Assembly (NCBI GenBank): GCA_050289485.1
Contig: JBNKFV010000017.1
Coordinates: 186,001-250,000, forward strand
Length of the DNA stretch: 64,000 nt
Reading direction: 5' to 3'
DNA from: JBNKFV01 sp050289485
GTDB taxonomy: Bacteria > Pseudomonadota > Gammaproteobacteria > Pseudomonadales > Cellvibrionaceae
Below, one piece after another: positions 53,217-62,581 of the stretch. Position numbers and translations under genes: made by a program. Each line of letters opens with the position of its first letter. Positions within the stretch are counted from its first letter, which is position 1. The notes below the pieces were generated by a model, which was not told where the DNA came from, did not search any database, and saw only the letters and a list, made by a program, of their open reading frames with translations.

Positions 53217-54383
53217 TCACCCAACATCGGGGCCATTTAGCGACGCCAACCCAGCCAGCGGATGTGTGGTCCAGGGCGGCTCAAAATGCGCGTTGATGAC
53301 AGATTCAGGCACCTCGTGACAATTGGCATACTGCCATTTAGGCCGTTGGTCTTTATCAATTAATAGTGCTCTCACCCCTTCATAAAACTCAGGTTGCCGC
53401 ACAATATTGGCAGCAAGCACCATATCGGCTTTGAAAATTGAGCATAAATCGCGTTCGCGGCAGCGGTGCAAATGCGCATCAATGAGGCACGCCGCGAGAG
53501 CCGACCCCTGTCTAAACGTGTCCAAGGCAGCCATCAGCCAAGCATCGTCACTCTGGTAAGCAAGCATTTGTGCCTCCACGTCTACCAGGCTGTCTTCCCC
53601 GCACAGGGCCAACAAGGTGTCTTCACGAACCGCCAGATCAGACGCCGGTAGCGAGACCGTTTCAGCCTGAGTGATCAGGCCAAGAAATTCATGGATAAGA
53701 TGGGTGTTATCGACCGGATTAGGCCCCCATGTGAGGCAAGCGAGCCCCTGTCGTAGCTTATGCCTTGAAACCACCGGTAAACAGTAGTCTGCCAATCCGG
53801 CATGCAGCGCATCTGCGGCACTCAGCGCAACCCCCGTCAGGGCTATAAACCGCCCCACCACCCCAAGGCGGTTGAGAAACGCCGCAGCGCCCACATCGGT
53901 AAATAAACCTATCGTAATTTCCGGCATGGCCAAGCGACTATTAGGGGTAACCACGCGAATATCCGCCGTCTGCATCAAGCCCATACCACCGCCCATCACG
54001 ATACCCTCTCCCCAGCAGATAACCGGCTTGGGGTAGGTATGTAGCGCGTAATCAAGGCGGTACTCCTGCTGAAAGAACGTATCCCCTACCCGCGCACCCG
54101 CCTCGATATTATGCTTTCCCGCTTTGTACAGCGCACGAATGTCGCCGCCGGCACAAAATGCCCTGTCACTACTGCTCTCCAGCCAGATACACACTATGCG
54201 AGGGTCCAGCTGCCAAGCATCCAACTGGTACTGAATGGCTTTAACAATATCGAGATTGAGGGCATTAAGACTACGCGCGGCATTCAGCGTAATAACACCA
54301 ATGCGATAATAGGCTTCGCCACGCACTTGCGCGCAGGCAATCTCTGTAAATATAACCGGGGGATCAGTGAGAGAAATATCCAT
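53217..54383 (-). CDS. 3-hydroxyisobutyryl-CoA hydrolase / enoyl-CoA hydratase family
   Basis: A 388-residue crotonase-fold protein, start at 54383. Oxyanion motifs SSDRAFCAGGDIRALY and CWGEGIVMGGGMGLM, the FTDVGAAAFLNRL stretch and a C-terminal ECH_2 extension place it with 3-hydroxyisobutyryl-CoA hydrolases of valine breakdown, which are longer than true hydratases. No valine genes adjoin it. An ATTAACCCG palindrome lies upstream. Confidence 0.85.
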   Translation of the reverse strand: MDISLTDPPVIFTEIACAQVRGEAYYRIGVITLNAARSLNALNLDIVKAIQYQLDAWQLDPRIVCIWLESSSDRAFCAGGDIRALYKAGKHNIEAGARVGDTFFQQEYRLDYALHTYPKPVICWGEGIVMGGGMGLMQTADIRVVTPNSRLAMPEITIGLFTDVGAAAFLNRLGVVGRFIALTGVALSAADALHAGLADYCLPVVSRHKLRQGLACLTWGPNPVDNTHLIHEFLGLITQAETVSLPASDLAVREDTLLALCGEDSLVDVEAQMLAYQSDDAWLMAALDTFRQGSALAACLIDAHLHRCRERDLCSIFKADMVLAANIVRQPEFYEGVRALLIDKDQRPKWQYANCHEVPESVINAHFEPPWTTHPLAGLASLNGPDVG

Positions 54384-54442
54384 ACTTGGGCAGCCTTCGT
54401 TCAATCGTTAGCCATAGAGAATAACAGCCTAGGGCTAACACT

Positions 54443-54474
54443 ATTAACCCGGCAAGCATTATTGTCGGGTTAAT
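54443..54474. repeat. ATTAACCCG-type palindrome
   Basis: ATTAACCCGGCAA (54443-54455) and TTGTCGGGTTAAT (54462-54474) pair over 12 of 13 positions around a six-base loop. Same arm sequence as 49135-49149 and 8818-8829. Between the diguanylate cyclase stop and the next gene; no T tract. Confidence 0.6.
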
Positions 54475-54497
54475 AAGCGAGTATGGCCATGCACATA

Positions 54498-56084
54498 TCA
54501 GTCAGAGTGCTCTTGCGTGCCAGCTTTACGGTTCTCATCGCCAATCACGCGATTACGTCCGGCAGCCTTGGCTTCGTAGAGTTTTTTATCCGCCGGCACT
54601 ACCAAGTTATCTGACCATTGCTCCGGCGAAGGTTTGTAGCAAACATAACCACAAGAAATGGTAAACCTGACATGCTGGTTACCCGGCAAGCGCACAGAGA
54701 AATGCTCAGCCGCCAAACGCAGGTTTTCAAGTTTTTGATAAAACTCTTTCAGATAAATACCCGTGCAGACGATAAGAAACTCTTCACCACCATAGCGTAC
54801 GCACCAATCAGTTTCACGCTGAAATATATTTTTCATAATACCCGCCAATCCCACCAAGCAACGGTCACCCACACTATGACCATAGCTGTCGTTGATGCGC
54901 TTGAAGTGATCGATATCGAGCACAGCAATACCCAACGTTAATTTGTGTCGGTGAGTCATCTTCACCAAACCAGGCATATGCTTGGCCAGAAAGTTGCGAT
55001 TTTTTAAATTGGTTAGTGCATCAGTTTCATTGATAAGCGCCAACTCGGTATTGGCTCGATCCAAGCGACGATTCATGCGGTACAGTTTACGATTGGAAAA
55101 GAGTACCAAACCAAAGACCAGCGTCATTACCAGCCCGGCTATAATGATTTCTCGCTGCGTAAACGGTAGGCCCTTATACTCCTGCATTCGCTCGGCCAGC
55201 AGTTCATTAAGCAGTTTGGCATCAAGTTGTTCCAACGCCTTATTCATAATAGAGACCAACATTGGCATGTCGTCGCGAACCGCCATCCCCTGCTCCACGG
55301 GAAACGCCGCATATCCCGCGACATGCAACTCCTCGTACTTTAGCTTTTGCAACGCATATAGTGCAGTGGGCAAGATATCCGCAAAGGCAAACACCTTACC
55401 TCGTGCAACCATTTTTAGCGCCTCTTCAATGCGATCAACTTCAACCAATGTCAGTGCAGGATAATGCTGATGAAGCAACGCCACATTAGGGTAGCCCTTC
55501 AGCACAGCTACTGACTGATCGCGAAGCGCAGAAAAGTTAAGCACTACCGGTGCATCGACACGGGTAACAAACACATTGTATTGCAACAGGTAGGAAACTG
55601 TTTTAATGAAGTTGTCTGCTGAAGATGGTTCACCCACGTAGGATGCAAGCACATCACATCGCCGATTGCGTAGCGCGGCCAGCGAAGCCTGCCAGCTCTC
55701 TGTCGGGACGACTCTGAAAGGAATGGCAGTTTGTTCAGATACCACCTTCAGTGCATCCGCAATAACCCCTTGATAGTTCCCCACATTATCAATTTGCTGC
55801 AGGGGGGCACGGCTGGGATCAACGCAGAGATTAACGTGCTGAAGGCTTTTGATAAAAAGCTTTTCCGACTCAGAAAACAAGGCGGCCCGGGCAATCACTG
55901 AAGGATAATCAGCTTCCGTCTGCGCCCATAAGGAGGCCGGGGCAAACAACATAATATACCCAATCAGAAGTACTACGAACCTTACTGTTAACACGCGCTT
56001 TAACCGCCCTATGACTACAATTACTTTCAGACACCTGCCATGAAATGGCGGGCAATTGTACAAATATCTTCCAGAGATTGACAC
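54498..56084 (-). CDS. diguanylate cyclase with periplasmic SBP_bac_3 sensor domain
   Basis: A 528-residue membrane protein. Signal-anchor helix (VVLLIGYIMLFAPASLWA), a periplasmic family 3 solute-binding domain (residues about 85-310, HVNLCVDPSRAPLQQ ... VLKGYPNVALL), a second helix (IIIAGLVMTLVFGLVLF) and a GGDEF domain. The active motif is GGEEF and an inhibitory site RETD stands five residues before it, so it should be an active, feedback-controlled c-di-GMP synthase responding to a small periplasmic ligand. PilZ and MshEN-type receptors are encoded in the window. Confidence 0.92.
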   Translation of the reverse strand: MSISGRYLYNCPPFHGRCLKVIVVIGRLKRVLTVRFVVLLIGYIMLFAPASLWAQTEADYPSVIARAALFSESEKLFIKSLQHVNLCVDPSRAPLQQIDNVGNYQGVIADALKVVSEQTAIPFRVVPTESWQASLAALRNRRCDVLASYVGEPSSADNFIKTVSYLLQYNVFVTRVDAPVVLNFSALRDQSVAVLKGYPNVALLHQHYPALTLVEVDRIEEALKMVARGKVFAFADILPTALYALQKLKYEELHVAGYAAFPVEQGMAVRDDMPMLVSIMNKALEQLDAKLLNELLAERMQEYKGLPFTQREIIIAGLVMTLVFGLVLFSNRKLYRMNRRLDRANTELALINETDALTNLKNRNFLAKHMPGLVKMTHRHKLTLGIAVLDIDHFKRINDSYGHSVGDRCLVGLAGIMKNIFQRETDWCVRYGGEEFLIVCTGIYLKEFYQKLENLRLAAEHFSVRLPGNQHVRFTISCGYVCYKPSPEQWSDNLVVPADKKLYEAKAAGRNRVIGDENRKAGTQEHSD

Positions 56085-56255
56085 CTACCTCGACAAAAGA
56101 ACGGCCGTTTTTAGTGCTTGAGCAAAAAGAAGTCTCACCAGACTGAATAGATACTCCAGCCCAAGAGGTAAAGGCAGCGATTTAGTTCGCTGTACATCGA
56201 ATCGCAACAGATATCGTAAGCGATTTTTCCGGCAGCAACGAGCGAGTAGTCATAA

Positions 56256-56742
56256 AGCCCACAAGAAACAGCTAGTAATGCAACCGATCAAAACCCATAC
56301 TTTAGTGCTAAACATAATGTATTTGGATATGCACTTGCCGACAATCCTGGACTACTGCCTTTTATTGCTGCCTGGGTGTTACAGTGGGCAGGCATAAGCC
56401 CATTTGGATTGTCCGGCACCACACTGTTTATCAAATACAGCGCCACCATGCTGGCCTTTATGGCCGGCACCCTTTGGTTACAAACGCTAGCAGCCCCTCA
56501 GGTACCAACATGTACTGCTGCTATTCAGCAACCTTATCGCCGTGCTTGGTTTTTTCGCTACTGTACACCCACAGGTGCCCATCTTAATTTTGTTGGCGCA
56601 AGGATACTTTATCCTGGTGTGCCTTGGGCAACTGGCGTACCACTGGCAGCAAGCAGTGCTAGATAATCAATATATGCTGACTCGCTGGATTGTCACTGGT
56701 ATTGTGGTGGCCTTGCATCGAATAATGTACTCCACTACCTAA
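56256..56742 (+). pseudogene. frameshifted DUF3429-like membrane protein
   Basis: Two frames carry one continuous hydrophobic protein. The first (from about 56256) reads FGYALADNPGLLPFIAAWV and continues to LWLQTLAAPQ near 56500; a +1 shift then joins LLLFSNLIAVLGFFATVHP and ends TRWIVTGIVVALHRIM at 56742. The start YxGLLPF, the middle YSATMLAFMAGTLW and the closing TRWIVTGIVVAL correspond to the start, middle and end of DUF3429 proteins. No start codon is obvious at the 5' end. A DCC-family gene follows 16 bases later, a neighbour often seen with DUF3429. Confidence 0.6.
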
Positions 56743-56757
56743 CGACGACATAATATT

Positions 56758-57156
56758 ATGCGCCAAGCTCTCACTATTTTTTACGACAGCTATTGCCCGC
56801 TTTGTGTTAAAGAAATGCAGAAACTGGATGAACTAGACAAGAAAAATCAGCTTGCGTTTATAGACATTCATAGCACAACCTTTACCCTGGATTTTACGCA
56901 TATAAATAAAGAGGCCGCCAACGAGATATTACATGCACAAGATAGCAATGGAATACTTTTAAAAGGCTTGGACGTTACCTATGAAGCCTGGCGACTGGTG
57001 GGAAAAGGGTACTGGATAAAGCCTTTTCGCTGGCCTCTACTACGAACCATTGCGGATAAGTGCTACCTACTGTTTGCACGCCACCGTTACCAAATATCTT
57101 ACTGTTTGACAGGACAACAACCCTGCCAAAATGGTGCCTGCCTACCCAAAATTTAG
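56758..57156 (+). CDS. DCC family protein (DUF393)
   Basis: A 132-residue protein with the DCC motif DSYCPLC (Cys13, Cys16) at the N-terminus, a thioredoxin-like CxxC position, followed by the DUF393 body (GLDVTYEAWRLVGKGYWI, FARHRYQIS). Proposed thiol-disulfide oxidoreductases; substrate unknown. It follows the broken DUF3429 gene and is intact. Confidence 0.85.
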   Translation: MRQALTIFYDSYCPLCVKEMQKLDELDKKNQLAFIDIHSTTFTLDFTHINKEAANEILHAQDSNGILLKGLDVTYEAWRLVGKGYWIKPFRWPLLRTIADKCYLLFARHRYQISYCLTGQQPCQNGACLPKI

Positions 57157-57195
57157 CCAGCAGGCACCCGTAAACTCAGGGCCTGTTACCAGCCC

Positions 57196-58437
57196 CTAAG
57201 CCGACACCGGCGCTTTTGACTTTGTGCTAAGTGTGCGCAATACCAACACACTTAACACACACATGCACACAGGCAATAACTGCCATAGCATAAACGTTTG
57301 CGCACCAAGATTCCGGCTAATAAGAAAACCACCGATGATAGGTGCAGCAATTGCTCCTGCTCTGGCAACGGCTACCGTAAACCCAATGGCAGAGGATAAA
57401 ATCGAGACAGGATACACCACTGCGGCCATGGCATTGATCGTCATGTGCACACCGGAAATACCAGCCCCCACCAGGAAAAACAATATCCCCCAAGTGAGAT
57501 AGCTCTCTGGAAACACGCCAAAACACAGTAAGCAAACGGCGGCAAGTACATAAGCCGATAATAGTGCGCAGTAAGGATTCCACCTATCCATTAAGGCAGC
57601 AACAACCACCCCCCCTAGCAAGCCGCCCCCTTGAAAATAAACAATAACACTAGAGGCACGAGACAAATCCCAACCTTGCTGATTCATCAGCACTGGAATC
57701 CAGCTTACAAGGATATAAATAAGAAATGAGTTCCCGATAAACAATACCCATAGTGCCAGCGTTGACCACCGGTACTCTGGCTTCAAAACACTAAAAAATG
57801 TTGGCTTTTCAACGTTGCCATCATGAGCACTGTCTTTTCTCGACCGGAATGAAGGTGCTTCTGGAAGAAAAAATGCCAGCAACAACCAAATCGCTGCGCT
57901 CACAACAGCACTCACCCAAAATGCTGAGGGCCATTGATAGTGAGTCAACAAGTATGGAACCAGCAAGCCGGAACTAATTGCTCCTACGGTGATACCGCTA
58001 CCTGCCAACGTCAGTAAAAGTGAACGCCGCTTTTCTGGTAAAAACTCCGCCAATAATGCTGCCGCGTTTGCCAGCATGCCACCCAAGCCAACGCCCGTTA
58101 ACAGCCGCCAGACGACCAGCTCAGTTACCGATGACGCAAAACCAGACAGCGCAACCGAGACAATGATCAGTCCAAAACTAAACAAAATAATATTGCGGCG
58201 ACCATGACGATCCCCTAGCGGGCCAATACCAAGTGCGCCTATGCCCATACCGGCTACTGCGGCCGAGTGCACGATACCAAAATTGGCGACAGGTACAGAC
58301 CAGCTTTGCGCGATAGGCGCTGCCACCAGAGCCATAACTTGCAGGTCATAACCGTCGATAAACATCAGCAACGCGGTTAACAGAGTTAAAATACCAATGT
58401 AAACAGGTGAATACACGCACGTGGATTGATTAAACAC
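57196..58437 (-). CDS. AAHS-type MFS transporter (aromatic acid:H+ symporter)
   Basis: A 413-residue transporter. GTG at 58437 with AGGA upstream is preferred over a TTG 24 bases earlier. TM1 carries the AAHS signature FIDGYDLQVMALVAAPIA (conserved DGYD), and loop 2-3 has GPLGDRHGRR. BenK and PcaK, which import benzoate and 4-hydroxybenzoate, share these features. Likely imports an aromatic acid, in keeping with the catabolic island 8 kb away. Confidence 0.88.
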   Translation of the reverse strand: MFNQSTCVYSPVYIGILTLLTALLMFIDGYDLQVMALVAAPIAQSWSVPVANFGIVHSAAVAGMGIGALGIGPLGDRHGRRNIILFSFGLIIVSVALSGFASSVTELVVWRLLTGVGLGGMLANAAALLAEFLPEKRRSLLLTLAGSGITVGAISSGLLVPYLLTHYQWPSAFWVSAVVSAAIWLLLAFFLPEAPSFRSRKDSAHDGNVEKPTFFSVLKPEYRWSTLALWVLFIGNSFLIYILVSWIPVLMNQQGWDLSRASSVIVYFQGGGLLGGVVVAALMDRWNPYCALLSAYVLAAVCLLCFGVFPESYLTWGILFFLVGAGISGVHMTINAMAAVVYPVSILSSAIGFTVAVARAGAIAAPIIGGFLISRNLGAQTFMLWQLLPVCMCVLSVLVLRTLSTKSKAPVSA

Positions 58438-58932
58438 GAGCAACGTCCTTTTTAGCGGCAAAACGGAAAGACGTTATCGTCGGATTAAGCAGTAACGCAG
58501 GACTCGGGGGAAGGGAGTGCAAGCGACGTGATGGAACAACATCACATTCGCCACCGGGCAGACGCCCAGGCGGGAACGAATAACCAGCATTTTTCATGTT
58601 ACGCCTCGATATTATATTTTTTATTTAAGGTAGTTCTGAATCATTCAAGAGTGATTTTTTAGAAACGACCTTAACAGTTGTCGTGCGCAAAATAATACGT
58701 TATCACCACTGGCGTTAAAAGTCTTAATACACTAGCTAACTTAAAAACACAGCGAGGCATCGTGGTAATTATGAGAGACAACGCCTCTTTAAAACGTTGC
58801 TAAGACAATGAATATTAACTTTCTTACTGACCAGCTGAGGGCAGATCTTTCAGAGAACCTTATTAAGAAGCCAGTTGGACTATCAAACTGGCTTCATAAA
58901 AAGAAAAAAGAGCGAAGAGTTCGGCCTAGGAT
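58438..58932. other. intergenic region upstream of the AAHS transporter
   Basis: About 495 bases without a convincing gene. A 56-codon minus-strand frame starting near 58598 overlaps the transporter start; it has no supporting feature. The right end contains the hairpin at 58867-58895. Confidence 0.45.
58867..58895 (-). terminator. hairpin after the deacylase gene
   Basis: GAAGCCAGTT (58867-58876) and AACTGGCTTC (58886-58895) form a perfect 10-bp stem. On the minus strand the tail is TTAATAAGG, a weak T tract, so termination is likely but not certain. Confidence 0.55.
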
Positions 58933-60474
58933 CTAATCAAATGTATCCCCACCGGCTTCCTCTTCTTCATCGATATCCTGCATTGAATCAGAAGCTTCTG
59001 GTATCGAGGTAGTATCCGTCTTCGGATCCAGTCCCACATGGTAAGCAGCAAAGCCAGGCAGCACTACCTGATTAACCGCCATGCCGAGGATACGTCCACT
59101 CACCGGAGACGTGATCACTGACTGCACATTGGTAATAGGGTCTGTTATCTTACCTAGCACATCATCTTTTTTAACGCGCTGCCCGAGCGTTACTTCGCTA
59201 AAGAGAATGCCTCCGCGCCCGGCACGAACCCACATCGAACGGTAGTATGCCGGTTGTGGTGCACCCCAAAAACTCAGCGTATCGTACATCCCTAGTTTAT
59301 CGAGCAGCGTATTAATAGATTTTACCCCCTGGCTTACGTGGTTCTCATCCAGCTCCATCGGGCCGCCAGCCTCCAACGTAACCGCCGGAATACCCACTTC
59401 AACGGCGGCGCGACGCAACGTTCCGTCTGCACCTTCGCTGTGCAATACAGCGATACCATCAAACGATTGTGTCAATGCCAATACATCGGGATCTTTTAAA
59501 TCAGCGCGCAGTTGCGGCAGGTTAGTTCGGTAAAATGAACCCGTATGCAGATCGACCAGTAGACTGCACTGGCGAATGACCCGCTTAAAAAAGGAGTGCG
59601 CAATACGCGAGGCAGAACTACCTTGACGGTTACCCGGGAAATAGCGGTTAAGATCTCGGCGATCAGTTAGGTAACGCGAGCCACGCAAAAAACCCTGTAA
59701 ATTGACAATCGGTACACCGATTACCGTACCATGCAGTTTTTTCGCGTCGATGTTGTACAACACCCGCCGAACTACTTCGATACCCGTAAGCTCATCGCCA
59801 TGAATTGCCGCTGTTAAACACAAACGTGGACCAGGTTTTACCCCGTGCGCCACCAGAACAGGTATAGGCGAGGTAATCCCTTCAAACTGCTGCTCTGGCG
59901 ACCAGGACAAACGCGTGGTTGTACCCGGTGCAATGGATTTACCCAAATAGACAAATAGAGGTTTAATGTCTTCAAACGTCTTGCCGGCAGGCTTCGGCAC
60001 ACTTACATCTTTCTCTTCTTTCTCCGCGCCCGGTTTCTCCGGTGGTACTGGCGCATCTACCACTGGAGGGGCGTCTGGAGCTTCATCGTCTACAGGCTTG
60101 CTTTCCGGCGGCGCTACTGGCTGACTAAGATCAATATTCTCGGCTTTCTCAACATCCGGGGCAACGCCTATCACGGCATCGCCATCGTCTGTGGTAATTT
60201 TTACCGGAGCACCGTCAGTACTATCTTCATCGATAGCAGGCTCTGGCGTTTCAACCACCCTAGGCTCAACACCCGGATCACCGGAAACCATGCCGGTATC
60301 ATCGGCTGGAACCTCTTCGCGGGCTTCAGCCTGAATCTCGCTGACGGCATCGCCACCAGCCTCTTCATCCGTTTCCGTTGCCAACACACCGGCAGCCAAC
60401 AATATACCGGCCAGCAAACAGGCTCTTGCCATTACTTCAGGGCTAAACAAACCCAATAAACGCATATTAACCAC
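58933..60474 (-). CDS. exported succinylglutamate desuccinylase/aspartoacylase-like deacylase
   Basis: A 513-residue protein. N-terminal signal-like helix (ARACLLAGILLAAGVLA), then about 150 residues of acidic, Pro- and Glu-rich low-complexity sequence, then an M14-like AstE/AspA domain from about residue 185: zinc ligands in IHGDELTGIE and the later His in LVDLHTGSF, with catalytic Glu in VTLEAGGPM. The C-terminal part (ITDPITNVQSVITSPVSGRIL) is the barrel-like domain typical of this family. Probably periplasmic. Substrate not known. Confidence 0.82.
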   Translation of the reverse strand: MVNMRLLGLFSPEVMARACLLAGILLAAGVLATETDEEAGGDAVSEIQAEAREEVPADDTGMVSGDPGVEPRVVETPEPAIDEDSTDGAPVKITTDDGDAVIGVAPDVEKAENIDLSQPVAPPESKPVDDEAPDAPPVVDAPVPPEKPGAEKEEKDVSVPKPAGKTFEDIKPLFVYLGKSIAPGTTTRLSWSPEQQFEGITSPIPVLVAHGVKPGPRLCLTAAIHGDELTGIEVVRRVLYNIDAKKLHGTVIGVPIVNLQGFLRGSRYLTDRRDLNRYFPGNRQGSSASRIAHSFFKRVIRQCSLLVDLHTGSFYRTNLPQLRADLKDPDVLALTQSFDGIAVLHSEGADGTLRRAAVEVGIPAVTLEAGGPMELDENHVSQGVKSINTLLDKLGMYDTLSFWGAPQPAYYRSMWVRAGRGGILFSEVTLGQRVKKDDVLGKITDPITNVQSVITSPVSGRILGMAVNQVVLPGFAAYHVGLDPKTDTTSIPEASDSMQDIDEEEEAGGDTFD

Positions 60475-60587
60475 TCATTAGATAGGGATTTAAACCACGT
60501 TGGCTGTAACGGCCAGTATACCGATTGACTCCAAGAATGTTAGGGCCCTCAACATCGTAATAATAGGCACTTACAGCCATACCTGAT

Positions 60588-61655
60588 TTAACAGCAGGCC
60601 CCTGCCCCAGCATTGTCAGCAGTGCTGGCAAATGGCATTACGGTTCCGCAACCCTCAAAAATGCCAAAGTGCTCACCAAAGTCACCCACAAATTCAAAAT
60701 GTTTGGCAAAACGCGTATCTTTCAGCATGCGCCATGTATTGCCGCAAACGGGGAACACTTTACCTGCCTGAATAACGTGGTGCTCGTCGAGTACAAAGGC
60801 GGCAGGCGACTCAGCCATGGTTCCCTTATAGATGACTGCCTGTCCATAATCTTCACAGGCGTTTTCCAGGCCAGCCAGCTTGAACAAGCGATAGGTAGCG
60901 GAATAAAACTTGAGGTTGCCGGTACGCGCCAATAGTGCCGGGTCGGTGACGTCAAGTGGCCTTGCCTCAACCAAACGGCTATCGACAAACCCACTATCAG
61001 CGGCAAGCCTGAGAAAATCATTCCAATACAACGCCCCCCCCAGGCACTCACCGTAGAGTACTGGATCATTACGAACCACCTCTGGCACGCGGCGATCGGC
61101 ATACACATCGGAAAAATAAAATTCACCACCGGGCTTGAGTAAGCGGGCTACACCATCCAATACCGCAGGTTTATCCGGCGACAGATTAATCACACAATTA
61201 GACACAATTACATCGAACGACTCAGGCTCTAAATCCAACGCATCGAGTTTTTCGATGTAACCTTTAAGAAAACGTACATTACTAAAACCAAAGGTCTCTG
61301 CGTGCCATGACTGATGCTCTCGCGCTACCGCGAGCTGCTCGTCAGTCATATCAACACCCACCACTTCACCCTCAGACCCAACCAGCTGCGCCAGTGCGTA
61401 CACATCACGCCCAGAGCCGCTACCTAAATCCAGTACGCGGCAGCCTCTTAACTCGGAGGGGCAAACAAGACCGCAACCGTAGTAGCGCGCTACTACATCG
61501 GGATGGATATTCGCCAACAACGGCTTTAACCATTCCGGCATGGCCGACATATCACAGCATGCCGTAGTTTTTAAGTCATCAGAACTTTGTAGCTGTTTGC
61601 CGTAATAATCCTGAACAATCTCATGCATAACAATCCCGTCCTCTATTATTGCCAT
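60588..61655 (-). CDS. arsM: arsenite S-adenosylmethionine methyltransferase
   Basis: A 355-residue class I methyltransferase. SAM motif I is VLDLGSGSGRDVY. Cysteines placed as in ArsM are present: Cys34 (TACC), Cys61/Cys65 (YGCGLVC), Cys154 (SNCVINL) and Cys204 (GECLGGALYW); the last two keep the 50-residue spacing of known ArsM. A C-terminal domain ends in a CC pair. It converts As(III) to methylated arsenicals. Neighbouring ArsS and glycosyltransferase genes make the arsenosugar pathway the likely setting. Confidence 0.92.
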   Translation of the reverse strand: MAIIEDGIVMHEIVQDYYGKQLQSSDDLKTTACCDMSAMPEWLKPLLANIHPDVVARYYGCGLVCPSELRGCRVLDLGSGSGRDVYALAQLVGSEGEVVGVDMTDEQLAVAREHQSWHAETFGFSNVRFLKGYIEKLDALDLEPESFDVIVSNCVINLSPDKPAVLDGVARLLKPGGEFYFSDVYADRRVPEVVRNDPVLYGECLGGALYWNDFLRLAADSGFVDSRLVEARPLDVTDPALLARTGNLKFYSATYRLFKLAGLENACEDYGQAVIYKGTMAESPAAFVLDEHHVIQAGKVFPVCGNTWRMLKDTRFAKHFEFVGDFGEHFGIFEGCGTVMPFASTADNAGAGACC

Positions 61656-61741
61656 AGTGATTAACGTATTCTTTTGGTGTTATCCGCTTCGTCGTCGCGA
61701 TAACATTTCACTCATTTTCACATTTTCGTCACGGTAACTCG

Positions 61742-62581
61742 ATGGACTGGCAATACGCAGAGAGCGCATTACGACTTGGCATTTTCCTCGGTACCTTTCT
61801 ACTGCTGGCCCTGCTTGAATGTGTATTCCCCAAACGCAAACTACTGGCCAACAAAGTTCAGCGCTGGGCCAATCATTTCCTCATCACTGTATTTAACACG
61901 CTGATACTCAGGCTGTTGTTCCCTGCAGCAGCCGTTGGGGCCGCGTGGTGGGCACATGACAAACACTGGGGGGTGTTAAATCAATGGGCACTCCCTTTGC
62001 CGGCGTCATTAATCATTGGCTTAACGTTAATCTTGCTAGACTTCTTAATTTGGGCTCAACACTTACTGTTTCATAAAGTACCACTGCTGTGGCGTTTCCA
62101 TCGTTTGCACCATAGCGATATCGATATCGATATCACCACCGCTCTCAGGTTTCACCCCATTGAACTAATCTTTTCAATGCTGATAAAAATAGCCGCTATT
62201 ATCGCACTGGGTGTTCCACCACTGGCGGCATTAATCTTTGAAATAGCGTTAAATGCTACTGCCATGTTTAACCATAGCAATTTGTCGCTACCCGCAACGT
62301 TAGATAAAACACTACGCTGGTTTATCGTCACCCCAGACATGCACCGAGTTCATCACTCCTGGTACCGCAACGAAACCGACAGTAATTACGGTTTCAACCT
62401 GCCATGGTGGGACAAACTGTTTGGCACTTACCGCGCGCAACCTGCTGATGGCCACACACATATGACCATTGGGCTTGAGTACTTTCGTGAGCCCATCGAC
62501 AATCGTATCGACTTTTTACTCACGCAACCCCTGCGCTCGCCCAATTCAGCCAGTAATGAGAAAAACCTTCACGACCGATAA
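61742..62581 (+). CDS. sterol desaturase / fatty acid hydroxylase family membrane protein
   Basis: A 279-residue integral membrane di-iron protein. The eight-His motif set is visible: HLLFHKVPLLWRFHRLHHSD and, further on, MFNHSN and HRVHHSW; four or more membrane helices precede and separate them. Family members hydroxylate or desaturate lipid chains. It is divergent from arsM and convergent with the glycosyltransferase gene, overlapping its stop by 13 bases. A link to lipid-bound arsenic is possible but unproven. Confidence 0.88.
   Translation: MDWQYAESALRLGIFLGTFLLLALLECVFPKRKLLANKVQRWANHFLITVFNTLILRLLFPAAAVGAAWWAHDKHWGVLNQWALPLPASLIIGLTLILLDFLIWAQHLLFHKVPLLWRFHRLHHSDIDIDITTALRFHPIELIFSMLIKIAAIIALGVPPLAALIFEIALNATAMFNHSNLSLPATLDKTLRWFIVTPDMHRVHHSWYRNETDSNYGFNLPWWDKLFGTYRAQPADGHTHMTIGLEYFREPIDNRIDFLLTQPLRSPNSASNEKNLHDR

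Noticed and set aside
58438..58600. 56-codon leader frame overlapping the AAHS transporter start
   Set aside because: Out of frame with the transporter and without signs of attenuation or conservation that can be judged here.
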